A stretch of DNA of 64,000 bases from Streptomyces sp. Go-475 (GTDB taxonomy: Bacteria > Actinomycetota > Actinomycetes > Streptomycetales > Streptomycetaceae), in assembly GCF_003330845.1 (NCBI RefSeq), contig NZ_CP026121.1, positions 682,001-746,000 on the forward strand, read 5' to 3'. Below are positions 52,001 through 59,716 of this stretch, piece after piece. Numbering within the stretch: position 1 is the first letter of the stretch; each line of letters starts with the position of its first letter. Below the pieces are notes generated by a model. The model was not told the origin of the DNA. It saw nothing but the letters and a program-made list of their open reading frames with translations, and searched no databases. Both the position numbers and the translations under genes were made by a program.

Positions 52001-53058
52001 GCGGCGAGGCGCGGGCGGTGCTCGTCGTGGGTGCCGCCTCGGCGGTCACCGTGCTGCTCGACGGGGAGGTCGTGGCGCGGCAGGAGGAGGTGGAGTACTA
52101 CGCGGCGGACTGGGGCGCCGTGCCGATGTTCTTCCGCCACGAACCGGTGCTCGGGGCGGGCGAGCACACGCTGGAGGTCGTCGCCGACGGCGCCGGCGCC
52201 CGGGACGCGGTCTTCGTCGACCTGGTGGTGCGTTCAGGACCCGAGGTGACGGCCCTGGTCAGCGGCGCCGGCTGGGAGGTCGTGTCGGGCGGCCGGCGGG
52301 GGCGGACGGTCGAGGACGACCGCAGGCGCGGCGAACTGCGGCACTGCCACGCCGCGGTGCGGCCGCATCCGCTGCCGGACACCGCCTGGCTCACGGGCCG
52401 GCCGGTGCTCGGCGGCACGGTGTGGCCGTCGCGCTCCACCGACGGCGTCCACGCGTCACCGCAGCGCTTCCGGTTCACCGTCCCCGCGGGCACGGTGGCG
52501 CTCGACCTGCCGTTGGCGCTGCGGGCGCGCGTACGGGTCGGGGACGGCGCGGAACGGCCGTCGGCCGGCGGGCTGCTGACGCTGGACCGGCCGCTGCCGG
52601 CGCCGGCTTCCGTCGAGGTGGTCACCGAGCCCACGGCGGTCCTGCGGGGCGGCTCCGCCTGGCGGGGGCCGGTGCGCGTGCGGACGGTCCCGGCGCCGCT
52701 GTCCTTGGGCGACTGGCGGGAACGGGGGCTGGGGAGCTGGAGCGGGGGCGTGACGTACGCACGGATGCTCCAGGTGCCGCCCGGGCCCGATCCCGTGCTG
52801 GATCTGGGGCGGGTGCGGGGCAGTGTGGAGGTGTCGGTCGACGGGGTACCGGCCGGGGAGGCGTTCTGCGCGCCGTACCGCTTCCCGCTGCGCGGGACCG
52901 GCGGGCGTACCGTCCGGGTGGAGGTGACGGTCCGCGGCACGCTGGCGCCGTACCTCGCGGAGGCCACGCCGACCGCCTGGGCCTTCGAATCCCAACTGGA
53001 GTCGGGGCTGTTGGGGCCCGTGACGCTGCGGATTCCCGCGGCGGGCGGGTCTTTGTGA
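49099..53058 (+). CDS. Very large GH106-like glycosyl hydrolase (alpha-L-rhamnosidase type)
   Basis: This 1319-residue protein has the layout of GH106 alpha-L-rhamnosidase-type enzymes. An N-terminal block PLWWWSGAKVTRERLAWQLR (about residues 23-42) is followed by GVHNLVVINLAPAG, RLWFYDQIGFSGANVQG, a region with SFQDELPGTNAWSHRF (Asp/Glu likely catalytic) and VWIEAFHSSGWGG. The C-terminal half (about 700-1319) is made of beta-sandwich domains (WWNGELLAPESGGYVASARV; YLAEATPTAWAFESQLE). No signal peptide is seen, so it should act inside the cell on imported oligosaccharides, unless another export route is used. The GTG at 49099 has GGGGAAGGA upstream. Confidence 0.8.
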   Translation: MSVLSPTLRQLFEDPPRAFGPTPLWWWSGAKVTRERLAWQLRAFADGGVHNLVVINLAPAGPTFGAMADDPAWFGEEWWDRFTDACEIAAELGTRLWFYDQIGFSGANVQGTVTRRHPEAAGLALRCRDASVRRGRVALRAAETPLAAYALPGRRLALGADGAVEAADGTRVRLVTAVPTAFDYLDPHAVGLLMDAVHHEYDRRVPEYLGTVVAGSFQDELPGTNAWSHRFAAEFRSRRGYDLLDHLPALFGTDAGPAEGKIRADYYAVRAELTEEALFRPLADWHRERGLLLGSDQSHPARAGYPAQSTQIYTDYFRTHRWYSAAGSDHHGDAKVHSSMAHLYGHERVWIEAFHSSGWGGTLEDTYHWLLPFLRSGANLYNPHASYFGTAGGWFEWAPPSTDWRQPYWKQYPVFSRAVARICSIMSWGGYAADVAVLYPTATMQTLIPLDAPVQHFGDGRLGEDHAATDETQRHYLDLCGTGNWLAPHAGSLDRHGISFDVVDDDSVRRAEAADGALRIRDLAYTAVLLPSASVLEEETARRLAGLLDAGGRVVVVGRPPATAAGRAGDDSVVAALLAHPRLERVPDPEAGARAVADAAGHATDDVPLLVRRRGNEAVALVTAAFPEIGAHPLRPGSAAAPTGTVSVTVRAEVAEAEVWNPATGSRGPARVTVAGDGTGSTVEVPLDGAPAVLVVWREGRPAPRPAPVGEAAPRVVDVSTGWQGRLVPTMDNTWGDLALPEGAPVDEPQIWTMRWSEGEAWERIRTTYGNRVLVLPPVPVDQAPEPLDGPRAERILAGELPLVPPDAGWEVSVYSASRGIPDQGGLLGTKGLVNEEFVRVPVPVGGTAARVRALVETDHRGPAELHVGAEAVKRVWWNGELLAPESGGYVASARVTVSRARNVLEYELSGAQDRPSTISATAGTPLGSFYCLSEPGGLGPRPRFMRPPEDVRPDGRVTYRARLRVPGGEARAVLVVGAASAVTVLLDGEVVARQEEVEYYAADWGAVPMFFRHEPVLGAGEHTLEVVADGAGARDAVFVDLVVRSGPEVTALVSGAGWEVVSGGRRGRTVEDDRRRGELRHCHAAVRPHPLPDTAWLTGRPVLGGTVWPSRSTDGVHASPQRFRFTVPAGTVALDLPLALRARVRVGDGAERPSAGGLLTLDRPLPAPASVEVVTEPTAVLRGGSAWRGPVRVRTVPAPLSLGDWRERGLGSWSGGVTYARMLQVPPGPDPVLDLGRVRGSVEVSVDGVPAGEAFCAPYRFPLRGTGGRTVRVEVTVRGTLAPYLAEATPTAWAFESQLESGLLGPVTLRIPAAGGSL

Positions 53059-54087
53059 TCACGCCGGGGGCGCGGGGGCTCCCGTTCGGGTGGAGTCCCG
53101 CAGGACGAGGCCGGGGGCGAAGACGCGGGTTTCGTGGAGGTGGTCCGCGCGGGCCTCGATCTCGTCGAGCAGCATCTCCACCGCCGCCCGTCCGAGGTCC
53201 TCGACCGGCTGCCGGACGGTCGTGAGGGTGGTCGCGCCGAAGCTCGCGATGTCGAGGTCGCCGTAGCCGACCACCTGCACGTCCTCGGGGATGCGCACGC
53301 CGCGCTCGGTGAGGCCCCGGCACAGGCCGGCCGCGAGGAAGTCGTTGGTGCAGAACACCCCGTCGGGCAGGTCCTCCAGCCCGCGGGCGATCTCCACGCC
53401 GTACGCGACGGTCATCTCCTCGGCGACGACCTGGTCCAGCCGGGCCTCGCGCCGACTGCGCACGGCCTGCCGGGCGCCCTGGTACCGGTCGGCGCACTGC
53501 CGTATGCCCCGCTCGCCGTTGACGACGAGGACGTCCCGCGCCCCGCTGTCCAGGAGGTGCTGTACGGCGATGCGCCCGCCGGCGATGTCGTCGACGGAGG
53601 CCGAGCAGCCGTCGCGGTCGGGCATCGCGCGGTCGGCCAGGACGAGCGGGATGCCCCGCTCGCGCAGCCGGGCGAGCCGGCCCGGGTCGGCGCTGAGCGG
53701 CACGACGACCACGCCGACGGCCCGCTGCTCGACGAGCATGCTGAAGTAGCCCTGTTCCCGCTCCGGGGCGTCCCCGCTGTGGCAGAGGACGAGGGAGTAG
53801 CCGTGGTCGTACGCGGCGTCCGCCGCGCCCCGGGCGATGCGCGCGTAGAAGGAGTTGGTGACGTCGGGCAGCACCAGCCCGATCGCGGAAGCGCGCCCGG
53901 TGCGCAGGCCGGCGGCTCCGGGGTGGGGGACGTAGTCGAGCGCGGCGACCGCGACGCGGACGCGTTCGGCGGTCCGGGCGTTGACGCGCTCGGGCCGGTT
54001 GAGCACGTTCGACACCGTGGACACCGAGACGCCTGCGGCGGCCGCGACGTCCTGGATGCGGGCGGGGCGTGCCGGAACGGCGTCCAC
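53059..54087 (-). CDS. LacI family regulator of the GH106/isomerase/MFS cluster
   Basis: This 342-residue LacI/GalR repressor has the HTH RIQDVAAAAGVSVSTVSNVL (about residues 10-29), the hinge PHPGAAGLRTGRASAIG and an effector domain with TNSFYARIARGAADAAYDHG. The GTG at 54087 is directly preceded by GAGGGG, so spacing is poor, but no better start is in frame. Its own upstream region contains the AAAAACGTT core found at the two other operators in the cluster. It ends one base from the convergent hydrolase stop. Confidence 0.9.
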   Translation of the reverse strand: MDAVPARPARIQDVAAAAGVSVSTVSNVLNRPERVNARTAERVRVAVAALDYVPHPGAAGLRTGRASAIGLVLPDVTNSFYARIARGAADAAYDHGYSLVLCHSGDAPEREQGYFSMLVEQRAVGVVVVPLSADPGRLARLRERGIPLVLADRAMPDRDGCSASVDDIAGGRIAVQHLLDSGARDVLVVNGERGIRQCADRYQGARQAVRSRREARLDQVVAEEMTVAYGVEIARGLEDLPDGVFCTNDFLAAGLCRGLTERGVRIPEDVQVVGYGDLDIASFGATTLTTVRQPVEDLGRAAVEMLLDEIEARADHLHETRVFAPGLVLRDSTRTGAPAPPA

Positions 54088-54164
54088 CCCCTCGCTGTTG
54101 CAGCCGTGCGACCAGGCACGACCGTGGCCTTCATGGGCGCCGCAAGTATAACGTGGCCGGGCGT

Positions 54165-54177
54165 GGAACGTTTTTCC
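54165..54177. promoter_or_regulatory. LacI-type operator C (upstream of the regulator gene)
   Basis: GGAACGTTTTTCC is 78-90 bp before the LacI-type start. On the reverse strand it contains AAAAACGTT, the core shared with sites A and B. It suggests autoregulation. Confidence 0.6.
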
Positions 54178-54214
54178 CGCCCGGTCCCCGTGGTCGCCCG
54201 ATCCCCGTGGCCGG

Positions 54215-54985
54215 TCAGGCCGAGGGCGCGCCGGTGAGGACTTCCACCCGGCCGGTGTCGAGCGAGTAGTAGGCGCTGACGACCGCCAGGTCGCCCTTCT
54301 TCACGAGCGGGCCGAGGTCCTTGTTGGTCCGCAGGTCGGCGGCGGTCTGCTTGATGTGGATCCGGACCATCGCGTCGACCGGGTCGGCGTGCTTCTTCTT
54401 GACGGTCTCCCGATAGGCGGGCCGCAGGGCGTCGGAGATCGACTGGAGGTTGCCGGGCAGCGTCCTGCCGTCGCGCATCGCCTCGTAGGCCGCCTTGACG
54501 GCCCCGCAGCGCTGGTGCCCGAGGACCACGATCAGCGGGGTGCCGGACGTCATCGGACCGTACTCCACGGAGCCGACGACCACCGGGCCCACGACCTGCC
54601 CGCCGGTGCGCATCACGAACAGGTCGCCCAGGCCCGTGTCGAAGAGCAGCTCCGGCGGGACGCGGGAGTCGATGCAGGACAGGATCACGCCGTACGGGTC
54701 CTGCGCCTCGGCGACGAACTCGCGCCGCTTCGGGTCCCGGTCGGGGTGCTGGAGTTTTCCGTCCACCCAGCGCTTGTTGCCGTCCATCAACCGGGCGAAC
54801 GCCGCCCAGGGCGAGTCCGGGCGGGCGGCCGCCGCGGGAGAGGGTGCGGGGGTGCTCGGCGCGGCCGCGGCCTTCCCCGTGGGCGTGCTGTCCGACGTCG
54901 ACGAGCAGCCGGTCAGCAGAGCCGCCCCGGCGGCCAGCCCACCGGTGAGTATGGCCCTGCGCTGCGGTGTTGCGGCGGTCCCCAT
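54215..54985 (-). CDS. Beta-carbonic anhydrase, predicted Tat lipoprotein
   Basis: This 256-residue enzyme converts CO2 and bicarbonate and is probably exported. Twin arginines at residues 9-10 (QRRAILTGGLAAGAALLTGC) lead to a lipobox ending at Cys27, so it is likely a Tat-exported lipoprotein. Zinc ligands and the catalytic dyad are Cys104, Asp106 and Arg108 in SCIDSRVPPE, and His157 and Cys160 in GHQRCGAV. Length and motif spacing are normal for the beta class. The ATG at 54985 has AAAGGGGA upstream. Confidence 0.92.
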   Translation of the reverse strand: MGTAATPQRRAILTGGLAAGAALLTGCSSTSDSTPTGKAAAAPSTPAPSPAAAARPDSPWAAFARLMDGNKRWVDGKLQHPDRDPKRREFVAEAQDPYGVILSCIDSRVPPELLFDTGLGDLFVMRTGGQVVGPVVVGSVEYGPMTSGTPLIVVLGHQRCGAVKAAYEAMRDGRTLPGNLQSISDALRPAYRETVKKKHADPVDAMVRIHIKQTAADLRTNKDLGPLVKKGDLAVVSAYYSLDTGRVEVLTGAPSA

Positions 54986-55230
54986 GTGGCCGTCCCCTTT
55001 CGGTCTCCCCGCTTCCCCTGGTGGGAGGGGGTGATGCCACTGTCGTGGGAGGCCGGTAAACGCCCGTACAGCGCTGGTGCAGGGCAGGAGAAGGGCTCGT
55101 CCAAAACGCGCGAGGTAGCCGGGGCCGGACGTTCGGTGATCAGGCGGGACCGTGGGAACCGCTTCCGCTTCTTCGGCCGGTCGCCGTCCGGGGGGCGTGT
55201 TCGGCGGTGCGGCGGTGGCGGAACCGGCCG

Positions 55231-56493
55231 TCAGGACCGCACCGTGGCCGTCCCGCTCGGCGTCCCGGCCTCGCCGCTGCCGAACCGGACCCCCTTGGCC
55301 TCCTTGCCCAGCGCGCTCAGCAGGATCACCACGGCCAGGGTGGGCACGATGGTCCACGCCATCGCCGACGGGTAGCCGTGCCGCTCGGCGAGGGCCTCCT
55401 GGATCGGCAGGTTGAGCGCGGCGATCAGGTTGCCGAGCTGGTAGGTGACGCCCGGGTAGAAGCCCCGGACGGCGTCCGGGCTCATCTCGGTCAGATGCGC
55501 CGGGATGACGCCCCAGGCGCCCTGCACGCACACCTGCATCAGGAAGGACGACAGCATCAGCCAGCCGACCGTGGTGGACAGGACGAAGAACGGCACCACG
55601 ACCAGTCCCCCGGCCGCCGCGATCATGATGGTCCGGCGGCGCCCCAGCCGCTCCGAGTACGCGCCCAGCAGCACACCGCCGATGATGGCGCCGATGTTGT
55701 AGACCACGGCGATCGCGATGGAGGTGTTCGCCGACAGGTCCAGGCCCTTCTTCACGAAGGTCGGGTAGATGTCCTGGGTGCCGTGCGACATCCAGTTGAA
55801 GGCGGTCATCAGCGCGACCAGGTAGACGAAGCGCCGCAGCACGGCCGGGTTCCTGAACACCTGGTGCGCGGGCGTGCGGTTGAGCCGGACGCTCTTCTCC
55901 CACACCTCGCTCTCCTCCACCCGGCTGCGCACCCACAGGGCGACCAGGGCGGGCAGCAGGCTGAAGGCGAACAGGCCGCGCCAGCCGAAGACGGGCTCGA
56001 TGACGAAGAACGCCACGGCGGCCAGCAGATAGCCCAGCGAATAGCCGCTCTGCAGCAGGCCCGACCAGAAGCCGCGCCTCTCGGTGGGGATCTTCTCCAT
56101 GGCCAGGGCCGCCCCCAGGCCCCACTCGCCGCCCATGCCGATGCCGTAGAGCAGGCGCAGCACCAGCAGCACGGTGTAGTTGGGCGCGAAGGCGCAGGCG
56201 AAGCCGACGATCGAGTAGAAGACGACGTCGACCATGAGCGGTACGCGGCGGCCCTTGCGGTCCGCCCACATCCCGAAGAGCAGGGCGCCGATGGGCCGCA
56301 TGACCAGGGTCGCCGTGGTGAGGAAGGCCATGTCGGTCAGGGAGACATGGAAGTCGTCGGCTATCTCGCTGTAGACGAGCACGACCAGGAAATAGTCGAA
56401 CGCGTCCATCGCCCAGCCGAGATAGGCGGCCACGAAGGCATTGCGCTGGTCTCTCGTCAGACCCGCCGCCTGCCCTTTCACGGTATTCAGCAC
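55231..56493 (-). CDS. MFS transporter of the sialate/carboxylate symporter type
   Basis: This 420-residue, 12-helix major facilitator begins with [20 protein letters not shown] (about residues 14-33), a hallmark of the sialic acid/lactate/aromatic acid symporter group. It carries the inter-helix motif [18 protein letters not shown] and, in the second half, [15 protein letters not shown]. The GTG at 56493 has GGGAGG upstream. The substrate is not determined, but an organic acid is likely. An IS element lies 117 bp upstream of the start. Confidence 0.9.
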   Translation of the reverse strand: MLNTVKGQAAGLTRDQRNAFVAAYLGWAMDAFDYFLVVLVYSEIADDFHVSLTDMAFLTTATLVMRPIGALLFGMWADRKGRRVPLMVDVVFYSIVGFACAFAPNYTVLLVLRLLYGIGMGGEWGLGAALAMEKIPTERRGFWSGLLQSGYSLGYLLAAVAFFVIEPVFGWRGLFAFSLLPALVALWVRSRVEESEVWEKSVRLNRTPAHQVFRNPAVLRRFVYLVALMTAFNWMSHGTQDIYPTFVKKGLDLSANTSIAIAVVYNIGAIIGGVLLGAYSERLGRRRTIMIAAAGGLVVVPFFVLSTTVGWLMLSSFLMQVCVQGAWGVIPAHLTEMSPDAVRGFYPGVTYQLGNLIAALNLPIQEALAERHGYPSAMAWTIVPTLAVVILLSALGKEAKGVRFGSGEAGTPSGTATVRS

Positions 56494-56610
56494 TGCGGCC
56501 TCCCGAAGTTCGCAGCCGAGGCTAGGCAGCGGGCATCGGGAATCGGGCAAAGCCCGGACCAGGATTGCACCAAAGGTCGCCGGGGCGGGCCGGGGCCGGG
56601 GCGAGCGCAC

Positions 56611-57412
56611 CTAGTGATCTGAGTCAGAGATTCGTCGGCAGTAGGCGGCGACTTTGTCGAGGATCTCGTCGGCTGTCTTCGTCCAGATGAAGGGTCTGGG
56701 GTGTTCGTTCCAGTCGGCGAGCCAGGCCCGGATGTCGCGTTCGAGGGCTTGGACGGAGCGGTGGACGCCGCGCTTGAGCTTCTTCTGGGTCAGCTCGGCG
56801 AACCACCGCTCGACCAGGTTCAGCCAGGACGCGCTCGTCGGCGTGAAGTGCAGGTGGAAGCGTGGGTGGGCGAGCAGCCACCGCTTGATGTCGGGCGTCT
56901 TGTGGGTCGCGTAGTTGTCCAGGATCAGATGAACCTGCAGGTCGGCCGGGACTTCCTTGTCCAGCTTCGTGAGGAACTTCTTGAACTCCGCCGCCCGGTG
57001 ACGGCGGTGAAGGGAGCCGATGACCTTGCCGCTGGCCACCTCGAGGGCGGCGAAGAGGGTTGTGGTGCCGGCCCGGACGTAGTCGTGGCTGCGGCGTTCG
57101 GGAACACCGGGCACCATCGGCAGAACTGGCTGGGAACGGTCCAGGGCCTGGATCTGGGACTTCTCGTCCACGCAGAGCACGAGGGCCTTCTCCGGCGGAT
57201 CGAGATAGAGGCCGACGACGTCGCGGACCTTGTCGATGAACAGCGGGTCGGTGGACAGCTTGAACGTCTGTGACCGGTGCGGGGCCAGGGCGAACGCCCG
57301 CCAGATGGGCCAGAGCCTGAGCCGTCGTACGGCGACGTAACCAGCCCTCCAGCACCGCCCGTTGGGCATCAGTGACCGACAACGGCGGAATCTTAGGACC
57401 CGGACGACTCAT
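56611..57412 (-). pseudogene. IS630-family transposase with deleted DNA-binding region
   Basis: The first 35 codons (MSRPGPKIPPLSVTDAQRAV and then the start LEGWLRRRTTAQALA) are in one frame. The rest, from IWRAFALAPHRSQTF onward, is in another frame after a junction near 57307. About 100 residues that normally carry the helix-turn-helix are missing. The DDE catalytic residues remain: Asp in CVDEKSQIQ, Asp in HLILDNYATHK and Glu in SWLNLVERWF. The stop codon TAG lies in the left inverted repeat. It should not be active as a transposase. Confidence 0.88.
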
Positions 57413-57449
57413 ACCCGACTAACGACGAATCTCTGACTCAGATCACTAG
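56611..57449. mobile_element. IS630-family insertion sequence, internally deleted
   Basis: Perfect 27-bp terminal inverted repeats occupy 56611-56637 and 57423-57449, starting CTAGTGATCTGAGTCAGAG. The element is 839 bp, shorter than the roughly 1.1 kb usual for the family because part of the transposase gene is missing. Both ends carry CTAG, matching IS630-type insertion at TA. Its right end coincides with the left end of a MITE-like element. With intact ends it could still move if a full transposase is supplied in trans. Confidence 0.9.
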
Positions 57450-57614
57450 GGCCCTTCTGATGGATCTCCGTGGGAGAAGGAGCGGCCGTTCGGTGCGTGC
57501 GATCGGCGTGCGGGGCGGAGGGTCATGTGGCGGAGCCACCTGGCCCTTCGCCCCGTGCGGCGAGCGGGCGTGCCGGGCGTCGCGGCGCCGCGGAGATCCA
57601 TCAGAAGGGCCCTA
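57447..57614. mobile_element. MITE-like element with 24-bp perfect inverted ends
   Basis: The 24 bases at 57447-57470 (starting TAGGGCCCTTCTGATGG) are the exact reverse complement of those at 57591-57614. The outermost TA on each side is best read as a TA target duplication, which leaves a core of about 164 bp (57449-57612). The interior has no gene. The size, symmetry and TA target fit a miniature inverted-repeat element. The IS630 copy sits exactly at its left end, and its right end supplies the stop codon of the MerR gene. Confidence 0.8.
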
Positions 57615-58025
57615 ACGGCCGGGGACCCGGCGTCCCGGCGCGGTCGCCTCGTCCAGGAGGCGGCGGAAGGTGGGGCATTCCAGATGGCTCGGTGCGGGGC
57701 AGGCGGCGGCGTGCCGCAGGGAGTCGCGCAGCACGCCCAGTTCGCGGATCCTGCGGTCCAGTTCGTCCGCCTTGGCCGACAGCATCCGCCGGTCGATCCG
57801 CGGGTGTCCGTCCGGCGCGAACATCCGGGCGATCTCGTCGAGGGAGAACCCGGCCGTCCGTCCCAGCGCGATCAGCGCCAGCCGCTCCAGCACGCCGGGG
57901 TCGTACTGGCGGCGCAGGCCCCTGCGGCCGGTGGCGGCGATCAGCCCCTTCTCCTCGTAGAACCGCAGCGTCGAGGCGGGCACCCCCGCGCGCCGCGCCA
58001 CTTCCGCGATGTCCAGGTCTGTCAT
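57612..58025 (-). CDS. MerR family transcriptional regulator
   Basis: This 137-residue regulator has the N-terminal MerR HTH (DIAEVARRAGVPASTLRFYE, about residues 5-24) with EKGLIAATGRRGLRRQYDPG next, and a dimerisation helix (about 75-110). The C-terminus has two cysteines (CPAPSHLECPTF) that could bind metal or sense thiol changes, a pattern seen in a common Streptomyces subgroup. The stop TAG is formed by the right end of the MITE, so the last residues may differ from the ancestral protein. It is divergent from a methyltransferase, with a MerR-like palindrome between. Confidence 0.9.
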   Translation of the reverse strand: MTDLDIAEVARRAGVPASTLRFYEEKGLIAATGRRGLRRQYDPGVLERLALIALGRTAGFSLDEIARMFAPDGHPRIDRRMLSAKADELDRRIRELGVLRDSLRHAAACPAPSHLECPTFRRLLDEATAPGRRVPGR

Positions 58026-58034
58026 TCCCTTGAC

Positions 58035-58048
58035 CTCAAGTCGACTTG
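58035..58048. promoter_or_regulatory. MerR-type operator between divergent genes
   Basis: TCAAGTCGACTTGA is a perfect 14-bp palindrome, within CTCAAGTCGACTTGAAG, close to SoxR/MerR-type operators. TTGACC precedes it at 58029-58034 and TAGAAC follows at 58051-58056, as expected for a promoter spanning the operator. It controls the methyltransferase and probably the MerR gene. Confidence 0.75.
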
Positions 58049-58102
58049 AAGTAGAACGCTGTCATCCCGACCTGACGAAGGCAAGCAGAAGGAGAGACCG
58101 AC

Positions 58103-58954
58103 ATGGACGCCTCGCGCAGGACCGACGACGCACAGGCCGCCCGCTGGAACGGGCCGGCCGGGCACGCCTGGGTGGATCTCCAGGACGTGCTGGACGAGAT
58201 GTTCCGGCCCTTCGAGAAGCTGCTCGTGGAAGCCGTGTCCGCCGAGCGGGCGGGCCGGGTGCTCGACGTCGGCTGCGGTACGGGCGGCATCACCCGGGCC
58301 GTCGCCCGGCGGGTCGGTCACTGCGTCGGGGTCGACCTGTCCGGCCCGATGATCGACACGGCCCGGGCGCTCACCGAGCGGGAGGGGGCGCCGGCGTCCT
58401 TCGTGCGCGCCGACGCGCAGGAGCACGCGTTCGAATCCGGCGCCTTCGACGCCGTCATCTCGCGCTTCGGCGTCATGTTCTTCAGCGATCCGGTCCGGGC
58501 CTTCGGGAATCTGCGGAGCGCCGTCCGGGACGAGGGCGGGCTGTTCTTCGTCGCGTGGCGCGGCCCCGCCGAGAACCCGTTCATGACGACGGCCGAACGC
58601 GCCGCCGCGCCGTACCTGCCGGACCTCCCGCCCCGCCGGCCGGACGAGCCGGGGCAGTTCGCGTTCGCCGACCCGGACCGGGTGCGGCGCATCCTGGCGG
58701 AGAGCGGCTGGGCCGGGATCGACATCCGGCCGGTCGACGTGGTCTGCACCCTGCCCGAGCGGGAGCTGGTGCGCTACTTCACCCGGCTCGGTCCCGTCGG
58801 CTTGATCCTGCCCGAGGCCGACGAGGAGACGCGGGCCCGGATCGTCGAGACGGTCCGCCCCGCGTTCGACCCGTTCGTGCAGGGCAGTGAGGTCCGTTTC
58901 ACCGCGGCCTGCTGGATGGTCTCCGCGCGGGCCTCGTCCGCGAAACTTTCGTGA
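58103..58954 (+). CDS. Class I SAM-dependent methyltransferase controlled by MerR
   Basis: The 283-residue enzyme begins with AARWNGPAGHAWVDLQDVLD (about residues 12-31), a start characteristic of a methyltransferase family often paired with MerR genes. Motif I is VLDVGCGTGGITRAVA (about 53-68) and motif II GVDLSGPMIDTA; the stretch FDAVISRFGVMFF matches motif IV. The methyl acceptor is unknown. The ATG at 58103 has AAGGAGA upstream. It is divergent from the MerR gene with a shared operator. Confidence 0.9.
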   Translation: MDASRRTDDAQAARWNGPAGHAWVDLQDVLDEMFRPFEKLLVEAVSAERAGRVLDVGCGTGGITRAVARRVGHCVGVDLSGPMIDTARALTEREGAPASFVRADAQEHAFESGAFDAVISRFGVMFFSDPVRAFGNLRSAVRDEGGLFFVAWRGPAENPFMTTAERAAAPYLPDLPPRRPDEPGQFAFADPDRVRRILAESGWAGIDIRPVDVVCTLPERELVRYFTRLGPVGLILPEADEETRARIVETVRPAFDPFVQGSEVRFTAACWMVSARASSAKLS

Positions 58955-59005
58955 GGCCCGGCCCTCTTTTCGAAGCGGGGGCGGCCTGCGCATAGTGAGA
59001 TCACG

Positions 59006-59716
59006 ATGACGCAGAAAAGAGCCCTGGTTGTCCGAGGCGGGTGGGAAGGCCACGAGCCGGTCAAGGCCACGGAGCTGTTCCTGCCCTTCCTCCGGGACAA
59101 CGGATACGTCGTCCGGGTCGAGGAATCGACCGACATCTACGCCGACACCGCCGAGCTGGCCGGCACCGACCTCGTGGTCCAGTGCGTCACGATGTCGGAG
59201 ATCACGTCCGAGCAGGTGGCCGGACTGAGCTCCGCGATCGTGGCCGGCACCGGCTTCACCGGGTGGCACGGCGGCATCGCCGACTCCTTCCGTGCCTCGG
59301 CCGACTATCTCCACCTGGTGGGCGGCCAGTTCGCCACCCACCCCGGCAAGGAGCCCTGCGAGCGGCGGGGCGAGGCGGCGGACAACTTCCTGCCGCACAC
59401 CATCACCTTCACCGAGGCCGGCCGCGAGCACCCGGTCACCGCCGGCCTCGCGGACTTCGAGCTGGACACCGAGCAGTACTGGGTGCTGCACGACGACCTC
59501 ATCGACGTCCTGGCCACCACCACCCATCCCACCCGGCCCTGGCAGCCCTGGCACCGGCCGGTGACCTCGCCGGCGGTCTGGACCCGCCGGTGGGGTGCCG
59601 GGCGGATCGTGGTGACGACCCCGGGGCACAGCGTCGACGTGCTGGAGCACCCCACCGTCCGCACCGTCATCGAGAGGGGCATGCTGTGGGCGACGCGCAC
59701 CGCATCGGCGTCGTAG
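59006..59716 (+). CDS. ThuA domain-containing protein
   Basis: This 236-residue protein has the class I glutamine-amidotransferase-like ThuA fold. Motifs include ALVVRGGWEGHEPVKATELF (about residues 6-25), GTGFTGWHGGIADSFRA (in place of the catalytic-elbow region) and a C-terminal TPGHSVDVLEHPTVRTVIER. ThuA proteins work in trehalose or other disaccharide catabolism with a dehydrogenase partner. Here the next gene, overlapping by 31 bp, encodes a Gfo/Idh/MocA oxidoreductase, which fits the ThuA-ThuB pairing. Confidence 0.87.
   Translation: MTQKRALVVRGGWEGHEPVKATELFLPFLRDNGYVVRVEESTDIYADTAELAGTDLVVQCVTMSEITSEQVAGLSSAIVAGTGFTGWHGGIADSFRASADYLHLVGGQFATHPGKEPCERRGEAADNFLPHTITFTEAGREHPVTAGLADFELDTEQYWVLHDDLIDVLATTTHPTRPWQPWHRPVTSPAVWTRRWGAGRIVVTTPGHSVDVLEHPTVRTVIERGMLWATRTASAS

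Noticed and set aside
49027..52167. A 1046-codon open frame on the minus strand over the GH106-like gene
   Set aside because: It is antisense to a well-supported hydrolase, and the translation is compositionally biased with no motif.
54215..56269. A 684-residue version of the carbonic anhydrase
   Set aside because: The extra N-terminal part is out of frame with the MFS gene and is compositional noise. The Tat lipoprotein signal at 54985 marks the real start.
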